The notes below the pieces were generated by a model. The model searched no databases. It saw nothing but the letters and a program-made list of their open reading frames with translations, and was not told the DNA's origin. Both the position numbers and the translations under genes were made by a program. A stretch of DNA of 64,000 nt from VAZQ01 sp963756715 (GTDB taxonomy: Bacteria > Pseudomonadota > Alphaproteobacteria > Rhizobiales > Xanthobacteraceae). The DNA is taken from assembly GCA_963756715.1 (NCBI GenBank), contig CAVWOV010000033.1, positions 7,141-71,140 on the forward strand. The letters are read 5' to 3'. This document shows, one piece after another, positions 8,675-17,862 of the stretch (positions are counted from its first letter, which is position 1; each line of letters opens with the position of its first letter).

Positions 8675-9291
8675 CATTTATCTATTGGGTTTTCTTGCGT
8701 ATTTTTTTCCAAAGCCTGCGGTTTCGGCCCTCAAAGACTCCTCGGGTAAGCACCGGCGCGTCAACCTTGGGGAGTGTGTAAAAATGCGATCGAGTAGGGT
8801 CGATGACGCGAAACAATGTTGGTAATTGTCTGTTTACTCCAGCCGCGCCCAGGGTTGAAGTTCAAGCGATCTGGAATCCGAGGGTGTTTCGAACTTTCGC
8901 CTGTCCCGCGGCACACCCTGGGTCGGGGTAGACGCTCCTGCCGCGGGAGGCGCCGCGGCGCCCCAGCGGATCAGTGCGGTCACCGAAGCCGATCGACTGC
9001 CGAGTCGCGTGTCCTTTCAACGTCTTCTTTCAACGTCGCGGTTCCCAGCTTGGGCAATGCGCGGGGTCGGAATCCGTTTCAAGGTCGCCATGCGGCAAAT
9101 TCATTCCCATGCGCCCCCCTGCGTCGTTTCTAGGAATGTTGCGTACGCCGGCTGACCAGCCGTTTAAGTCTTACGGTCTGGCTGCCAGACGCGCCCAAGA
9201 AATACGGCCATCTCTAGCGCAACGGGTACATGCACAACATCGCTGCCGCCCGCCGCGTCGAGCCACTCAAATGCGACGTGCTGCCACGGTG
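8675..9291. other. Gene-poor stretch, no gene recognised
   Basis: I find no reading frame here with recognisable protein features, and no RNA gene after the tRNA. The only structure seen is a short direct repeat of TTTCAACGTC at about 9017–9042. Similarly, 9457–9741 holds nothing I can support. Confidence 0.5.
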
Positions 9292-9456
9292 TCACAGTCC
9301 TGGTCGATCGGGCGGGTCCATCGTCAGCGTAACCGGATCGACGCGGCTCACGCCCTCGGGGGCTCTCTTGACCTTTGTACCTTGTCGAAAGCAGAAAGCG
9401 ATGAAACCAAAGAAGCCGATTACGACCAGGATACCAAACAAAGTTTGAAACGACAT
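9292..9456 (-). CDS. Small single-pass membrane protein (54 aa)
   Basis: A 54-codon frame from ATG 9456 to TGA. The first about 22 residues (MSFQTLFGILVVIGFFGFIA) are a good membrane segment followed by a basic stretch (FRQGTKVKRAP), giving a positive-inside, C-terminal cytoplasmic tail ending DPPDRPGL. A weak AGGTGGG lies about ten bases upstream. Such short bitopic proteins are often missed in annotation. No homologue can be named from memory and no conserved neighbour supports a role, so this remains a plausible but unproven gene. Confidence 0.45.
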   Translation of the reverse strand: MSFQTLFGILVVIGFFGFIAFCFRQGTKVKRAPEGVSRVDPVTLTMDPPDRPGL

Positions 9457-9741
9457 GGCTCAAACCCACCTAGTTGTCCCGGAGCGGCGCCCCGGTGTGA
9501 GTAAGAGCGTAGAAAAAACGGTACCCGCGCGACGTGACGGCCATCACATCCGGATGGACAAATCTCGTCCAGCCTGAGCCTCGAATAGAGGAGGGCGAGA
9601 CGCAAGCATTCGCGTTGTTCATAGCCGCGACGGCGCTAGCGCTTCCCCAGCTTGTTTGTTCTGTACTCCTTTTGCGGCCTGCCCCCCGCGGGAGCAGGGA
9701 CAGTTGCGTCTCGCGCTCTCGAAAGATCAGTCCCCCGCCGC

Positions 9742-10008
9742 CTACTGGTCAGAAACAGCAAGGCTATTTTCGGGTACCATCTCAAGCGCGCTTAGATCGG
9801 TGACCGCGCTTACAGATCGAACGTTCCTTAGATTGACTGCAAGCTTCAGACCCAATCCCACGCGCATTGTAACCAGGTCGACCAGTCGGGAATTTTCGAT
9901 CGCCAACTGTTTCCAGTAGTTGCGGGTTTCCGGGTTCTGTTCCCGCGACAGTCGGTCAATAGCTTCGTCTATACGCCGTCGATACTCGGCTGCTTCGCTA
10001 TCACTCAT
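9742..10008 (-). CDS. Hypothetical small protein (about 88 aa)
   Basis: From ATG 10008 the product begins MSDSEAAEYRRRIDEAIDRL and continues as a charged amphipathic helix (SREQNPETRNYWKQLAIENS), a composition typical of small soluble rhizobial hypotheticals. Beyond about residue 50 the sequence is less protein-like, so the natural 3' end may be lost. The ATG overlaps the last codons of the decayed chemotaxis-receptor frame (TGA at 10001–10003). No function can be proposed. Confidence 0.4.
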   Translation of the reverse strand: MSDSEAAEYRRRIDEAIDRLSREQNPETRNYWKQLAIENSRLVDLVTMRVGLGLKLAVNLRNVRSVSAVTDLSALEMVPENSLAVSDQ

Positions 10009-10519
10009 GATACGCACCGTACAAAACACACACTGAAGTACCGACTGTAGCAATCGCAATCGGGCGGCCGTGTGGCGTTACTTGCCATTTGCCAATATCT
10101 GCCAAGGCGCGCCGCGCCAGTTCACGGCGCGTTTCCTGGTAGGCCTTGATGCGGTCAGAGAATGCCTGCCCTGCCTCATCCGGCCGCACCGTCCGCCGTC
10201 ATTCCGTGATGATGTCGCCGATCCGGTCGTTGGCCTTGATGAGGCCGGTCGCAAACGCCTTGGCGCCGGCGGCCTCGGGCGAAATGTAGATGCCGCAGGA
10301 TTCCATCTCCGTGGTATCAAGCAGCGTTTTGACGCACGCGACGTTCAAGGCGCCCTAGAACGCAGATTCGAATTCACCGGCCAGCCCAGCTTGCTGCCGA
10401 GAGTTCACCACCGCGCCGGCGACGAGGGCAACGGTGACGGTAGCGAGCAGCACAAAGATCGCGTAGAGCTTGATCGAAATGGAAAAATGCGGCAACTGCA
10501 CCTCGACACTCGCCCCCAT
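10001..10519 (-). pseudogene. Decayed N-terminal part of a methyl-accepting chemotaxis receptor
   Basis: A single reading frame from ATG 10519 gives a chemoreceptor-like N-terminus: a membrane segment (LYAIFVLLATVTVALVAGAV), then a periplasmic four-helix-type sensor with ESCGIYISPEAAGAKAF and TGLIKANDRIGDIITE. It is interrupted by TAG (10355–10357, where relatives have Gln) and TGA (10199–10201, where Trp is expected after DIITE). It then ends without HAMP or signalling domains. The nonsense codons look like substitutions (CAG to TAG, TGG to TGA), so this is a true relic rather than a simple indel artefact. It is divergent from gshB. Confidence 0.65.
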
Positions 10520-10600
10520 CCATGTCGGTTTGACGGGCCAGAGCGACGATGAATCATTAACGCCGCGTTTGAGTTACCTGATGGTTTGCCAGGGGGGTCG

Positions 10601-11542
10601 ATGAGCTTGAAAATCGCCGTGCAGATGGACCCGATCGAGCGGATTAACGTCCGCGGTGACTCGACGTTCGCGCTGCTGCTGGAGGCCCAGGCACGGGGCC
10701 ACTCGATCGCCTATTACACGCCCGACCGGCTGGCGCTGCGGGAAGCGCGGGTGTTCGCCGCGGTGCAGCCCTTGCAAGTCCGCGACGAGGCCGGCAATCA
10801 CTTCACGCTGGGCGAGCCGCGACGTACGGAGTTGAGCGAGATGGACGTGATCCTGCTGCGCCAGGACCCGCCGTTCGACCTCGCCTATATCACCACCACC
10901 CATTTGCTGGAGCGCATCCATCCGAAGACCCTCGTGGTCAACGATCCGCGCGAAGTCCGCGACGCGCCGGAGAAAATGTTCGTGATGGAATTTCCCGACC
11001 TGATGCCGCCGACGCTGATCACGCGCGACCTGGCCGAGATCAAGGCGTTTCGAGTCGAGCACGGCGACATCGTGATGAAGCCGCTTTACGGCAAAGGCGG
11101 CGAAGCGGTGTTTCGTCTGGCGCAGGAAGACCTCAACTTCGGCTCGCTCTACGACTTGTTCTCCGTGACCTTTCGCGAGCAATGGGTGGTGCAGAAATTC
11201 CTCCCGGCCGTGAAGCACGGCGACAAGCGCATCATCCTGGTCGACGGCGAGTTCGCCGGCGCGGTGAACCGGGTGCCGGCGCCCGACGACCTGCGCTCCA
11301 ACATGGTGCGCGGCGGCACGCCGAAGGAGACCGACCTGACGCCGCGCGAGCGGGAGATCTGCCACAGGCTCGGGCCGGCACTGCGCGAGCGCGGGCTCAT
11401 CTTCGTCGGCATCGACGTGATCGATGGCTTTCTCACCGAGATCAACGTCACCTCGCCGACCGGCATCCGCGCCATCAAGAACCTTGGCGGTGCCGACGTG
11501 GCGGCGATGATCTGGGACACGATCGAGGCGAAGCGGCGCTGA
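10601..11542 (+). CDS. gshB: Glutathione synthetase
   Basis: GshB ligates gamma-glutamylcysteine and glycine with ATP in the cytoplasm. The ATG at 10601 follows AGGGGGG and opens MSLKIAVQMDPIERINVRGD, the family N-terminus; the product is 313 residues. Visible features are the ATP-grasp segment MKPLYGKGGEAVFR, the region QKFLPAVKHGDKRIILVDGE and the C-terminal NVTSPTGIRAI substrate loop. In Bradyrhizobium-type genomes gshB normally follows rsmI–yraN; here those genes lie about 41 kb away in this window. Downstream is the convergent TsdA-like gene. Confidence 0.95.
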   Translation: MSLKIAVQMDPIERINVRGDSTFALLLEAQARGHSIAYYTPDRLALREARVFAAVQPLQVRDEAGNHFTLGEPRRTELSEMDVILLRQDPPFDLAYITTTHLLERIHPKTLVVNDPREVRDAPEKMFVMEFPDLMPPTLITRDLAEIKAFRVEHGDIVMKPLYGKGGEAVFRLAQEDLNFGSLYDLFSVTFREQWVVQKFLPAVKHGDKRIILVDGEFAGAVNRVPAPDDLRSNMVRGGTPKETDLTPREREICHRLGPALRERGLIFVGIDVIDGFLTEINVTSPTGIRAIKNLGGADVAAMIWDTIEAKRR

Positions 11543-11590
11543 ACGGAACGTCTTGCTGCCTAGTTCACTTAAATCCAACAGGCAAACGAT

Positions 11591-12646
11591 CTAACGCGGT
11601 GCGGGTACTGGCCGTCCGGTCGCCTTCTCGGCCTTGAGACGCGCGATGGCCGCCTTGATGGGCGCGAACGGACCATACTTATGCTGCTGCTCGCTGAAGC
11701 CGTCGGCATAAGGTCCGTAGGGCGCATCGACCGGCTTGTTGAGCAGATCGGGAAAATCCTTGTCGAGCCCCGCCTTCTTCGGGCGCGGCTGCGACACCAG
11801 ATAGGCCGCCACGTCCCACGCCTGCTCGGGCGAAAGCTGCGGGTTCAGGTAGTCCGTGCCGTGCGGCATGTTGAAGTGAATGAAATTCGCCGCCGTGATC
11901 AGCCGCGCCATGCCGGCGCCGTCGTTGAAGCTGTCGGAGCCCCACAGCGGCGGCATCATGTAGCCAAGATCGGTGGTCGGCAGGCTGCGGCGAATGCCCA
12001 GACCGTCGACGCCGTGACACAGCGCGCAGGTATTGCCGAAGACGACTTTACCGCGCACCGGATCGGCCGCGCGGTCAAGCTCCGGCATGGTGCCGGTTCC
12101 GAGCCCCGGCAGGCGCTGACCGGGCGCCACGCCGGTCGAGAGAAACTTGATGTAGGCGACCAGCGCCTGCATCTCGGGCGCATCGACCGGCAGCGGCTTG
12201 CCGTTCATGCTGCGTGTCATGCAGGCGTTGAGACGATCTTCGATCGTGATCTCGGCGCCTAAACGCGCGCTGTAGAGCGGAAATTCGCCGTAGAGCCCAA
12301 ACAGCGCCAGGCCGAACTTCTTTGTGCCCGCCATCAGGTGGCAATTGCCGCAGGCGAGATTATTGCCGGCAAATCGCTTCGCCGGATCAGCGACTTCCGG
12401 ACCGATATGCGCATAGGTCGCGGTCACCAGGTCGCGCCCGCGCCGGATCAACTGGCCGTTGGCATCGTTTGGCAGCGCACCGACTTCCGGCACGGTCCAG
12501 ATCGGTGGATTAGACGATGCTGCGCTCTGCGCAAGGCTCGCGGAAATGTTGAAGACACCGGCGGCGGCAAGCAGCCAAGTCGCCGCGACCGCTGCGCCGA
12601 CGGTCGCGTATCGGACCGGCGCATTGCTGTATGATGAATGCTTCAA
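11591..12646 (-). CDS. Dihaem cytochrome c, thiosulfate dehydrogenase (TsdA)-like
   Basis: A 351-residue exported protein with two c-type haem sites, CGNCH (residues 99–103) and CALCH (207–211). The segment EDRLNACMTRSMNGKPLP carries Cys142, at the position where TsdA and SoxA supply an axial Cys ligand to the active-site haem. This makes a periplasmic thiosulfate dehydrogenase (thiosulfate to tetrathionate) or related sulfur-compound enzyme the best guess. The start is a TTG at 12646 with GGGAGG upstream. It lies 26 bp downstream of a Bug receptor gene, probably in the same transcript; no SoxYZ or TsdB gene is seen. Confidence 0.75.
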   Translation of the reverse strand: MKHSSYSNAPVRYATVGAAVAATWLLAAAGVFNISASLAQSAASSNPPIWTVPEVGALPNDANGQLIRRGRDLVTATYAHIGPEVADPAKRFAGNNLACGNCHLMAGTKKFGLALFGLYGEFPLYSARLGAEITIEDRLNACMTRSMNGKPLPVDAPEMQALVAYIKFLSTGVAPGQRLPGLGTGTMPELDRAADPVRGKVVFGNTCALCHGVDGLGIRRSLPTTDLGYMMPPLWGSDSFNDGAGMARLITAANFIHFNMPHGTDYLNPQLSPEQAWDVAAYLVSQPRPKKAGLDKDFPDLLNKPVDAPYGPYADGFSEQQHKYGPFAPIKAAIARLKAEKATGRPVPAPR

Positions 12647-12672
12647 CCGTCGCCTCCCGGCGTGCTTGCAGC

Positions 12673-13653
12673 CTATTGCTCCAGCTTGAGCCCGGCAGAA
12701 TCAATCACCTTTTTCCACCGCTGCAGTTCCTGTTCAAAGAACACATCGGCTTCGGCCGATGGAAGCCCTACCGGCACGATGCCCAGCTTCTGCATTTTTT
12801 CCTTAATTTGCGGTTCCTTGACGGCCTGCACCAGCGCGTCGCTCAGGATTTTCCGGATATCGTCGGGCAGCCCCTTGGGGGCCAGGATGACATTCCAGCT
12901 CGTGACGTGAAATCCGGGCAAGAGCGCTTCGCTAAGCGTGGGGACATCCGGCAATTGACTGAGCCGGTAATTGCTGGTGACGGCGAGCGGCTTCACATCG
13001 CCCGACTGCGCGAGCCCGATCACCGCCGGCAACTGCGGAAACATCACCTGCGTGGTTCCGGCACGCAGGTCCTTGAGCGCGATGCCGCCGCCCTTGTAGG
13101 GAACGTTGAGCATCTTCGTGCCGGTTTCCATCATGAACAATTCCGCCGCCAGCCGGTCGGACGTCGCGCGGCCGGACGAGCCGAAGTTCAGTTGGCCCGG
13201 TCTCGCCTTGAGATAGCCGACCAAATCCTTGACCGAATTGATCGGCAGATCCCTGTTCACCACCAGGACGTTGGCGAATTCGGCCGTGATCGCGATCTTG
13301 ACGATGTCGCGCCGCACGTCGAATGGGAAATTATCGCGCATGAGCGGCGGAACGATCTGCCCGCCGAACCCGCCCACCAGCAGCGTGTAGCCATCCGGTG
13401 CGGCTCGCACCACCTCGCCCATGCCGATCGTCCCATCGCCACCCGGCTTGTTCTCGACGATGACGGTCTGGCCAAGCTTCTCCTGCAGCGCCTGTGCCAG
13501 CAGCCGGCCCATGATGTCTGCCACTCCGCCCGGCGCGAAGGCAACGACCATCCGGATCGTTCGCGTCGGGTAGCGCTCGGCGGCCGGCGCGCCGGCGCAG
13601 GCCAGCATGCCGAACACGGCGGCCAGCAAAGATATGGTCAAGCAACGCTTCAT
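12673..13653 (-). CDS. Bug-family (TTT) substrate-binding protein
   Basis: A 326-residue periplasmic receptor. A signal peptide (MKRCLTISLLAAVFGMLACA, cleavage near APAAE) is followed by the Bug signature RYPTRTIRMVVAFAPGG, then KPGGDGTIG and NFGSSGRATSDR. Bug receptors bind carboxylic acids through main-chain and water contacts; the ligand is unknown. Its ATG overlaps the stop of the upstream 2-oxoglutarate oxygenase by four bases (ATGA, 13650–13653), so the two are translationally coupled. No permease genes are nearby. Confidence 0.9.
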   Translation of the reverse strand: MKRCLTISLLAAVFGMLACAGAPAAERYPTRTIRMVVAFAPGGVADIMGRLLAQALQEKLGQTVIVENKPGGDGTIGMGEVVRAAPDGYTLLVGGFGGQIVPPLMRDNFPFDVRRDIVKIAITAEFANVLVVNRDLPINSVKDLVGYLKARPGQLNFGSSGRATSDRLAAELFMMETGTKMLNVPYKGGGIALKDLRAGTTQVMFPQLPAVIGLAQSGDVKPLAVTSNYRLSQLPDVPTLSEALLPGFHVTSWNVILAPKGLPDDIRKILSDALVQAVKEPQIKEKMQKLGIVPVGLPSAEADVFFEQELQRWKKVIDSAGLKLEQ

Positions 13654-14669
13654 GTTGGCACCGGCACTTTGCTGGGCATGATCCTCGCGGTACTGCGGGC
13701 TTTGAATTCGCCGTACACGAACGGCCGGTCACGCGGCATCGAGGTATGCAGGTTCTCGGGCGCGATATTCGTCGGATCCGGATTTTTGAGCAGCGGCTGG
13801 ATCAGCGCATCGTAGCTTGGATACATGAAGAACGGGATCGAATAACGCTCGCGGCCCGAGCGGTTGATCACGCGATGCAGCGTCGACGAGAAGATGCCGT
13901 CCGTCCAAACTTTCAGCACTTCGCCGACATTGACCACGAACGTTCCTTCGACCGGCGGCACCGCCACCCATTCGCCATCGCGGTTGCGAATTTCCAATCC
14001 GCCATTGGCGTCCTGCGCCAGGATCGTGAATGCGTTGGTGTCGGTGTGTGCGCGCGCGCCGAGATGCACGCCTTCCTCCTCCGGCCTCTGCGGCGGATAG
14101 TGCAGCAGGCGCAGCGAATTCATGTCCTTCTTGAAAAACTGCTTGAGCGTGCCCTCTTTCATCTCCAGCGCCAACTCAAACAGCTTCAGCAGTTCATATC
14201 CCAGCACATCGACCTTGTCGTAATATGACATCATCCTCGGCTTGAGATCCGGCATGGCGCTCGGCCAGGGAATCTTGCCGTGCAGCGGCAGGCCTTCGCG
14301 CAGGCCCGGATCGTCATCGGCAAGCGGCCGTCTGATCTGAAAGGCTTCCTGGAGATTTTCTGAAATACTCTTTTCGTTGCCCTTGGTCATGCCATGCAGG
14401 TAGCCCTGTGCATGGTTGTTCTTCGTCATCGAGACTTCCATCTTGGCGTCGAGCGGCAGATTGTGGAAGTCCGCGGCGGTCTGGAAGATCGCGTCGACGT
14501 CCTGCGTCGCGATCCGGTGATTCTTGATGTACATGAAGCCGACCCGGCCGCACACTTCGGCGATCTGTTCGGCAACCTTGTTGCGGGCTTCGTCATCTCC
14601 CGACCAGACGGGGGCGAGATCGATCACCGGAACGTCGGTGAAGGCAAGCTTGCGGGCAGTAGGCAACAT
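13650..14669 (-). CDS. 2-oxoglutarate/Fe(II) oxygenase, isopenicillin-N-synthase family
   Basis: A 339-residue non-haem iron oxygenase. The start ATG 14669 has AGGAG eight bases upstream. The N-terminal DIOX_N region has VPVIDLAP and VGFMYIKNHR. The iron facial triad is His208, Asp210 (RAHTDTNAF) and His265 (LHRVINRSG), with Arg275/Ser277 (RYS) to bind 2-oxoglutarate. The substrate is not predictable. Its coupling to a Bug receptor and then a dihaem cytochrome suggests uptake and oxidation of a particular carboxylate, but this is inference from position only. Confidence 0.88.
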   Translation of the reverse strand: MLPTARKLAFTDVPVIDLAPVWSGDDEARNKVAEQIAEVCGRVGFMYIKNHRIATQDVDAIFQTAADFHNLPLDAKMEVSMTKNNHAQGYLHGMTKGNEKSISENLQEAFQIRRPLADDDPGLREGLPLHGKIPWPSAMPDLKPRMMSYYDKVDVLGYELLKLFELALEMKEGTLKQFFKKDMNSLRLLHYPPQRPEEEGVHLGARAHTDTNAFTILAQDANGGLEIRNRDGEWVAVPPVEGTFVVNVGEVLKVWTDGIFSSTLHRVINRSGRERYSIPFFMYPSYDALIQPLLKNPDPTNIAPENLHTSMPRDRPFVYGEFKARSTARIMPSKVPVPT

Positions 14670-14940
14670 CTGGCAACTCCTGCGATCCGGCGGCGGTCTG
14701 CTTTCTGCGCCGGAATTTTTCAAAATCAATGTTCATTTTACCCCTTTCGGACAGCACGCCAATGGCCTGCAAGCGCCGGGCCACCATGACGTGCAGACCA
14801 TCTGGTGCCGTCGTTGATTTAAGGTACGAAACAACGGGAGGTCATCGGACACACGCCACGCGTGAAATCGTGTAAGCATCTTCCGCCGGAACAACCCTAT
14901 CCAAGTCCACGTTTGACGTCGACGAAAGTCTCCCCGCCCG

Positions 14941-16188
14941 ATGAGCCACACCGACGCCGTGCCGGGCTCCATCCTGCGCCACCGTCCGTTCATGCTCTAT
15001 TGGGGCGCGCGCACCTGCGCGTCGCTCGGCTTCATGGTGCTGGGAGTCGCGGTCGCCTGGCAGATGTATGCGCTCACCGGCAGCGCCTTCGACCTCGGCC
15101 TCGTCGGGCTCATGCAGTTCCTGCCGATGGCGGTGTTCATGCTGGTGGCCGGCCAGATCGCCGACCGGCACGACCGTCGCCGCATGCTGCAGATTTGCCA
15201 GATCGTCGAAGCAGCGGTCGCGGCATCACTGGTGCTCGCCTCGGTCGCCGGCTGGATCACCAAGGAACTCATCCTGACCGCCGTCTTCATCTTCGGCGTC
15301 GCGCGCGCGTTCGAGGCGCCGACCCAGCAGACGCTGCTGCCGTCGATCGTGCCGGCGTCGCTGTTTCCCCGCGCGGTCGCCGCGTCCGCCTCCACGATGC
15401 AACTGGCGACGATCTGCGGGCCGGCGCTCGGCGGCTTTCTTTACACGTTCGGGCCAGCGGTCCCTTACACGATCTGCTTCGTGTTCTTTGTCGCATCGGC
15501 CTCTCTCCTCGCCTTCATGCACATCGCACCGCGCGAGCCGACCCGGACGCCCGTGAACCTCACCGCATTCTTCGCCGGCGTCGCCTATATCCGGCATAGC
15601 CCGATCATCCTCGGCGTCATATCGCTCGATCTGTTCGCGGTGTTGCTTGGCGGCACGACGGCGCTGCTGCCGATTTTCGCCAACGAAATATTTCACACCG
15701 GCCCCGAAGGACTTGGGTTGTTGCGGGCGGGCCCGGCGATCGGCGCGGTGACGGTGTCGGCTGTGCTGGCGAACTGGCCGCTCTCCCGCCATATCGGGCG
15801 GACGATGTTCTTTTGCGTGGCGCTGTTCGGTCTCGCGACCATCGTGTTCGCGCTGTCGAAATCATTTATTCTGTCAATGGTGGCGCTCGCGATCCTGGGC
15901 GCGTCGGATGCCGTCAGCGTGGTGATCCGCTTTACGCTGGTTCAGCTCGAGACACCCGACGAGATGCGCGGCCGGGTGAATGCGGTGAATTCGCTGTTCA
16001 CCGGCACCTCCAATCAGCTCGGCGACTTCCGGGCCGGCACGATGGCGGCCTGGCTCGGCGCCATTCCGGCCGTGCTGGTTGGCGGGGTCGGAATTCTGCT
16101 GGTGGTGCTGATCTGGATGCGGGCGTTTCCGTCGCTCGCGCGGGTCGACAGCTTCTATAAGGAAAAGCCGGCCGAGCCAGCGGGCTGA
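14941..16188 (+). CDS. MFS transporter (EntS/MFS_3-type)
   Basis: A 415-residue inner-membrane carrier with twelve predicted membrane segments. It has the MFS loop 2–3 motif GQIADRHDRRRML (about residues 74–86) and a second half beginning near residue 215. The N-terminus (RHRPFMLYWGARTCASLGFM) resembles EntS/MFS_3-type exporters of siderophores or drugs. The long C-terminal loop INVRF/VNAVNSLFTGTSNQLGDF is also typical of that subgroup. It stands alone between the divergent oxygenase operon and the convergent amidotransferase gene; the substrate is unknown. Confidence 0.88.
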   Translation: MSHTDAVPGSILRHRPFMLYWGARTCASLGFMVLGVAVAWQMYALTGSAFDLGLVGLMQFLPMAVFMLVAGQIADRHDRRRMLQICQIVEAAVAASLVLASVAGWITKELILTAVFIFGVARAFEAPTQQTLLPSIVPASLFPRAVAASASTMQLATICGPALGGFLYTFGPAVPYTICFVFFVASASLLAFMHIAPREPTRTPVNLTAFFAGVAYIRHSPIILGVISLDLFAVLLGGTTALLPIFANEIFHTGPEGLGLLRAGPAIGAVTVSAVLANWPLSRHIGRTMFFCVALFGLATIVFALSKSFILSMVALAILGASDAVSVVIRFTLVQLETPDEMRGRVNAVNSLFTGTSNQLGDFRAGTMAAWLGAIPAVLVGGVGILLVVLIWMRAFPSLARVDSFYKEKPAEPAG

Positions 16189-16231
16189 CTCCGGCTCCCG
16201 CATTGATGTTCGGCCGCCTGTGAGTCCGGGT

Positions 16232-16951
16232 TCAGCCGGGCTGGGACGGATTCGCGGCCGCCGACGGCTGGGCCAGCCAGTGGTTCAGGAACGCCGCGAG
16301 CCAGGCGCGGCCGGCCGGATCGTACACCGCGCGGTCGGCGAAATGCGCGCCGCGCGGCTTCGCGTTCGGCAGCAGCGTGCGCTCGTGCCCGCGCGTCGTC
16401 CACCGGCACATCATGGCGTGCGTCACGTCGGGGTGGAATTGCAGCGAGTAGCCGGTCTGGTAACGGAACGCCTGGACCGGAAAGCTGTCGCCTTCGGCCA
16501 GCAGCTCCGCGCCGCACGGCAGGTCGAAGCCCTCGCGGTGCCACTGATAGACCTGCTCGGGCCAGGGATCGCAGACCGCGAGCCCGGTATCGGTCGGCCG
16601 GATCGGGTAGTAGCCGACCTCGGCATGCCCGTCGGGATGCTTGTAGACCCGGCTGCCCAGATGATGCGCCAGCATCTGCGCGCCGAGGCAGATGCCGAGA
16701 TACGGCTTGTTCTCGCGCAGCGGCACCGCCAGCCAGTCGATCTCGCGGCGGATGAAATCCTCGGTGTCGTTGGCGCTCATCGGCCCGCCGAAAATGATGG
16801 CGCCGGCATGCTCCGCGAGCGTCTCGGGAAGCGGATCGCCCAGCCGCGGGCGTCGCATATCGAGCGGGAAGCCGCGCTCGCGGAGGGCATTGCCGACGCG
16901 CCCAGGGGTCGAGTTCTCCTGGTGCATCACGATCAAGATCGGCTGCAACAT
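16232..16951 (-). CDS. Class I glutamine amidotransferase-like protein
   Basis: A 239-residue stand-alone GATase1 protein. The nucleophile elbow LGICLGAQM (Cys near residue 86) and the histidine in FHPDVTHAM are present. The sequence IIFGGPMSANDTED is typical of GMP-synthase-like amidotransferases that act on free glutamine or gamma-glutamyl compounds. I start at ATG 16951; a TTG two codons earlier is also in frame. No partner synthetase lies beside it, so its acceptor is unknown. Confidence 0.88.
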   Translation of the reverse strand: MLQPILIVMHQENSTPGRVGNALRERGFPLDMRRPRLGDPLPETLAEHAGAIIFGGPMSANDTEDFIRREIDWLAVPLRENKPYLGICLGAQMLAHHLGSRVYKHPDGHAEVGYYPIRPTDTGLAVCDPWPEQVYQWHREGFDLPCGAELLAEGDSFPVQAFRYQTGYSLQFHPDVTHAMMCRWTTRGHERTLLPNAKPRGAHFADRAVYDPAGRAWLAAFLNHWLAQPSAAANPSQPG

Positions 16952-17036
16952 GGCCAAATGGTCGAATCACGCTCCGAAAAATTAGCGAACCAACGCTTTC
17001 AGGTAGCCGCGAAACGAGCAGGAATTCAAGGCCATC

Positions 17037-17862
17037 TCAAGGAGGGCCGCCATGAAAGCCGCGCAAGGCTTCATTGCTGGCGAAATCTTTGCGATTGCGC
17101 GTGGCGGCGAGCAGGAGACGGCGCGGCACCAGGCGCGTCAGGACCGTGACCACCTTGTTGGACCCGCCCGGAACCACGATGGCGCGTCCCGCCTTGAGCC
17201 CGCGGTAGCCCTCGTCGGCGACCCGCTCGGCGGAGCGCGCCAGCATGCGCGGAAATGTCGTGCTGCTGACGCCGGCGCGCGCCTGGAATTCGGTCGGAAC
17301 CGGGCCGGGACACAGCACGGTGACCCGGACGCCCGTATCCTTGAGTTCGTAATGCAATGCCTGGCTGAACGAGAGCACATAGGCCTTGGTGGCGTAGTAG
17401 ACCGCCATACCGGGCCCGGGCAGGAAACCCGCGACCGATCCGACATTGAGGATGCCGCCCCGGTGGCGCTTGAGGCTGTCGATCCAGGCCAGCGACAGTT
17501 CGGTGAGCGCGCGCACGTTGAGATCGATCATTGCGAGCTGCTCGGCGCGATCGAGCGCCACCGCAGCGCCGAGCAGGCCGAAGCCCGCATTGTTGACGAC
17601 GATGTCCGGCTCGGCGCCCTGCGCGGCCAAGGCCGTCGTCGATCTGCCGGACGGCGTCGCGCGCCTGGAGATCGACCGGCGCGACGATCGGGCGGCGGTG
17701 CCCGCGGCCGGCGATGTCGTCGGCAAGCGTATTGAGCCGGTCGGCGCGACGGGCGACCAGCATCAAATCGTGGCCGTTCGCCGCGAACACGCGCGCGAGC
17801 GCTGACCCAATTCCGGCGGACGCGCCGGTGATCAGCGTGACGGGTCGCTTTTCCTGCGTCAC
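17037..17862 (-). pseudogene. SDR family oxidoreductase, one frameshift
   Basis: A short-chain dehydrogenase split over two frames. The N-terminal frame from GTG 17862 contains the cofactor loop TLITGASAGIGSALARV. The rest lies in another frame, with NNAGFGLLG, the catalytic GSVAGF serine region and YYATKAYVLS (Tyr-x3-Lys). The shift is at about 17628–17635, where deleting one G from GACGACGGCC would join the halves to IDDALAAQGAEPD. Total length is about 275 residues, normal for classical SDRs. The GTG overlaps the TerB stop (GTGA), so the two are coupled. A one-base error or recent inactivation are both possible. Confidence 0.85.

Noticed and set aside
8675..9291. Search for a phage or genomic island next to tRNA-Thr
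   Set aside because: No integrase, no direct repeat of the tRNA 3' end and no phage genes are present.
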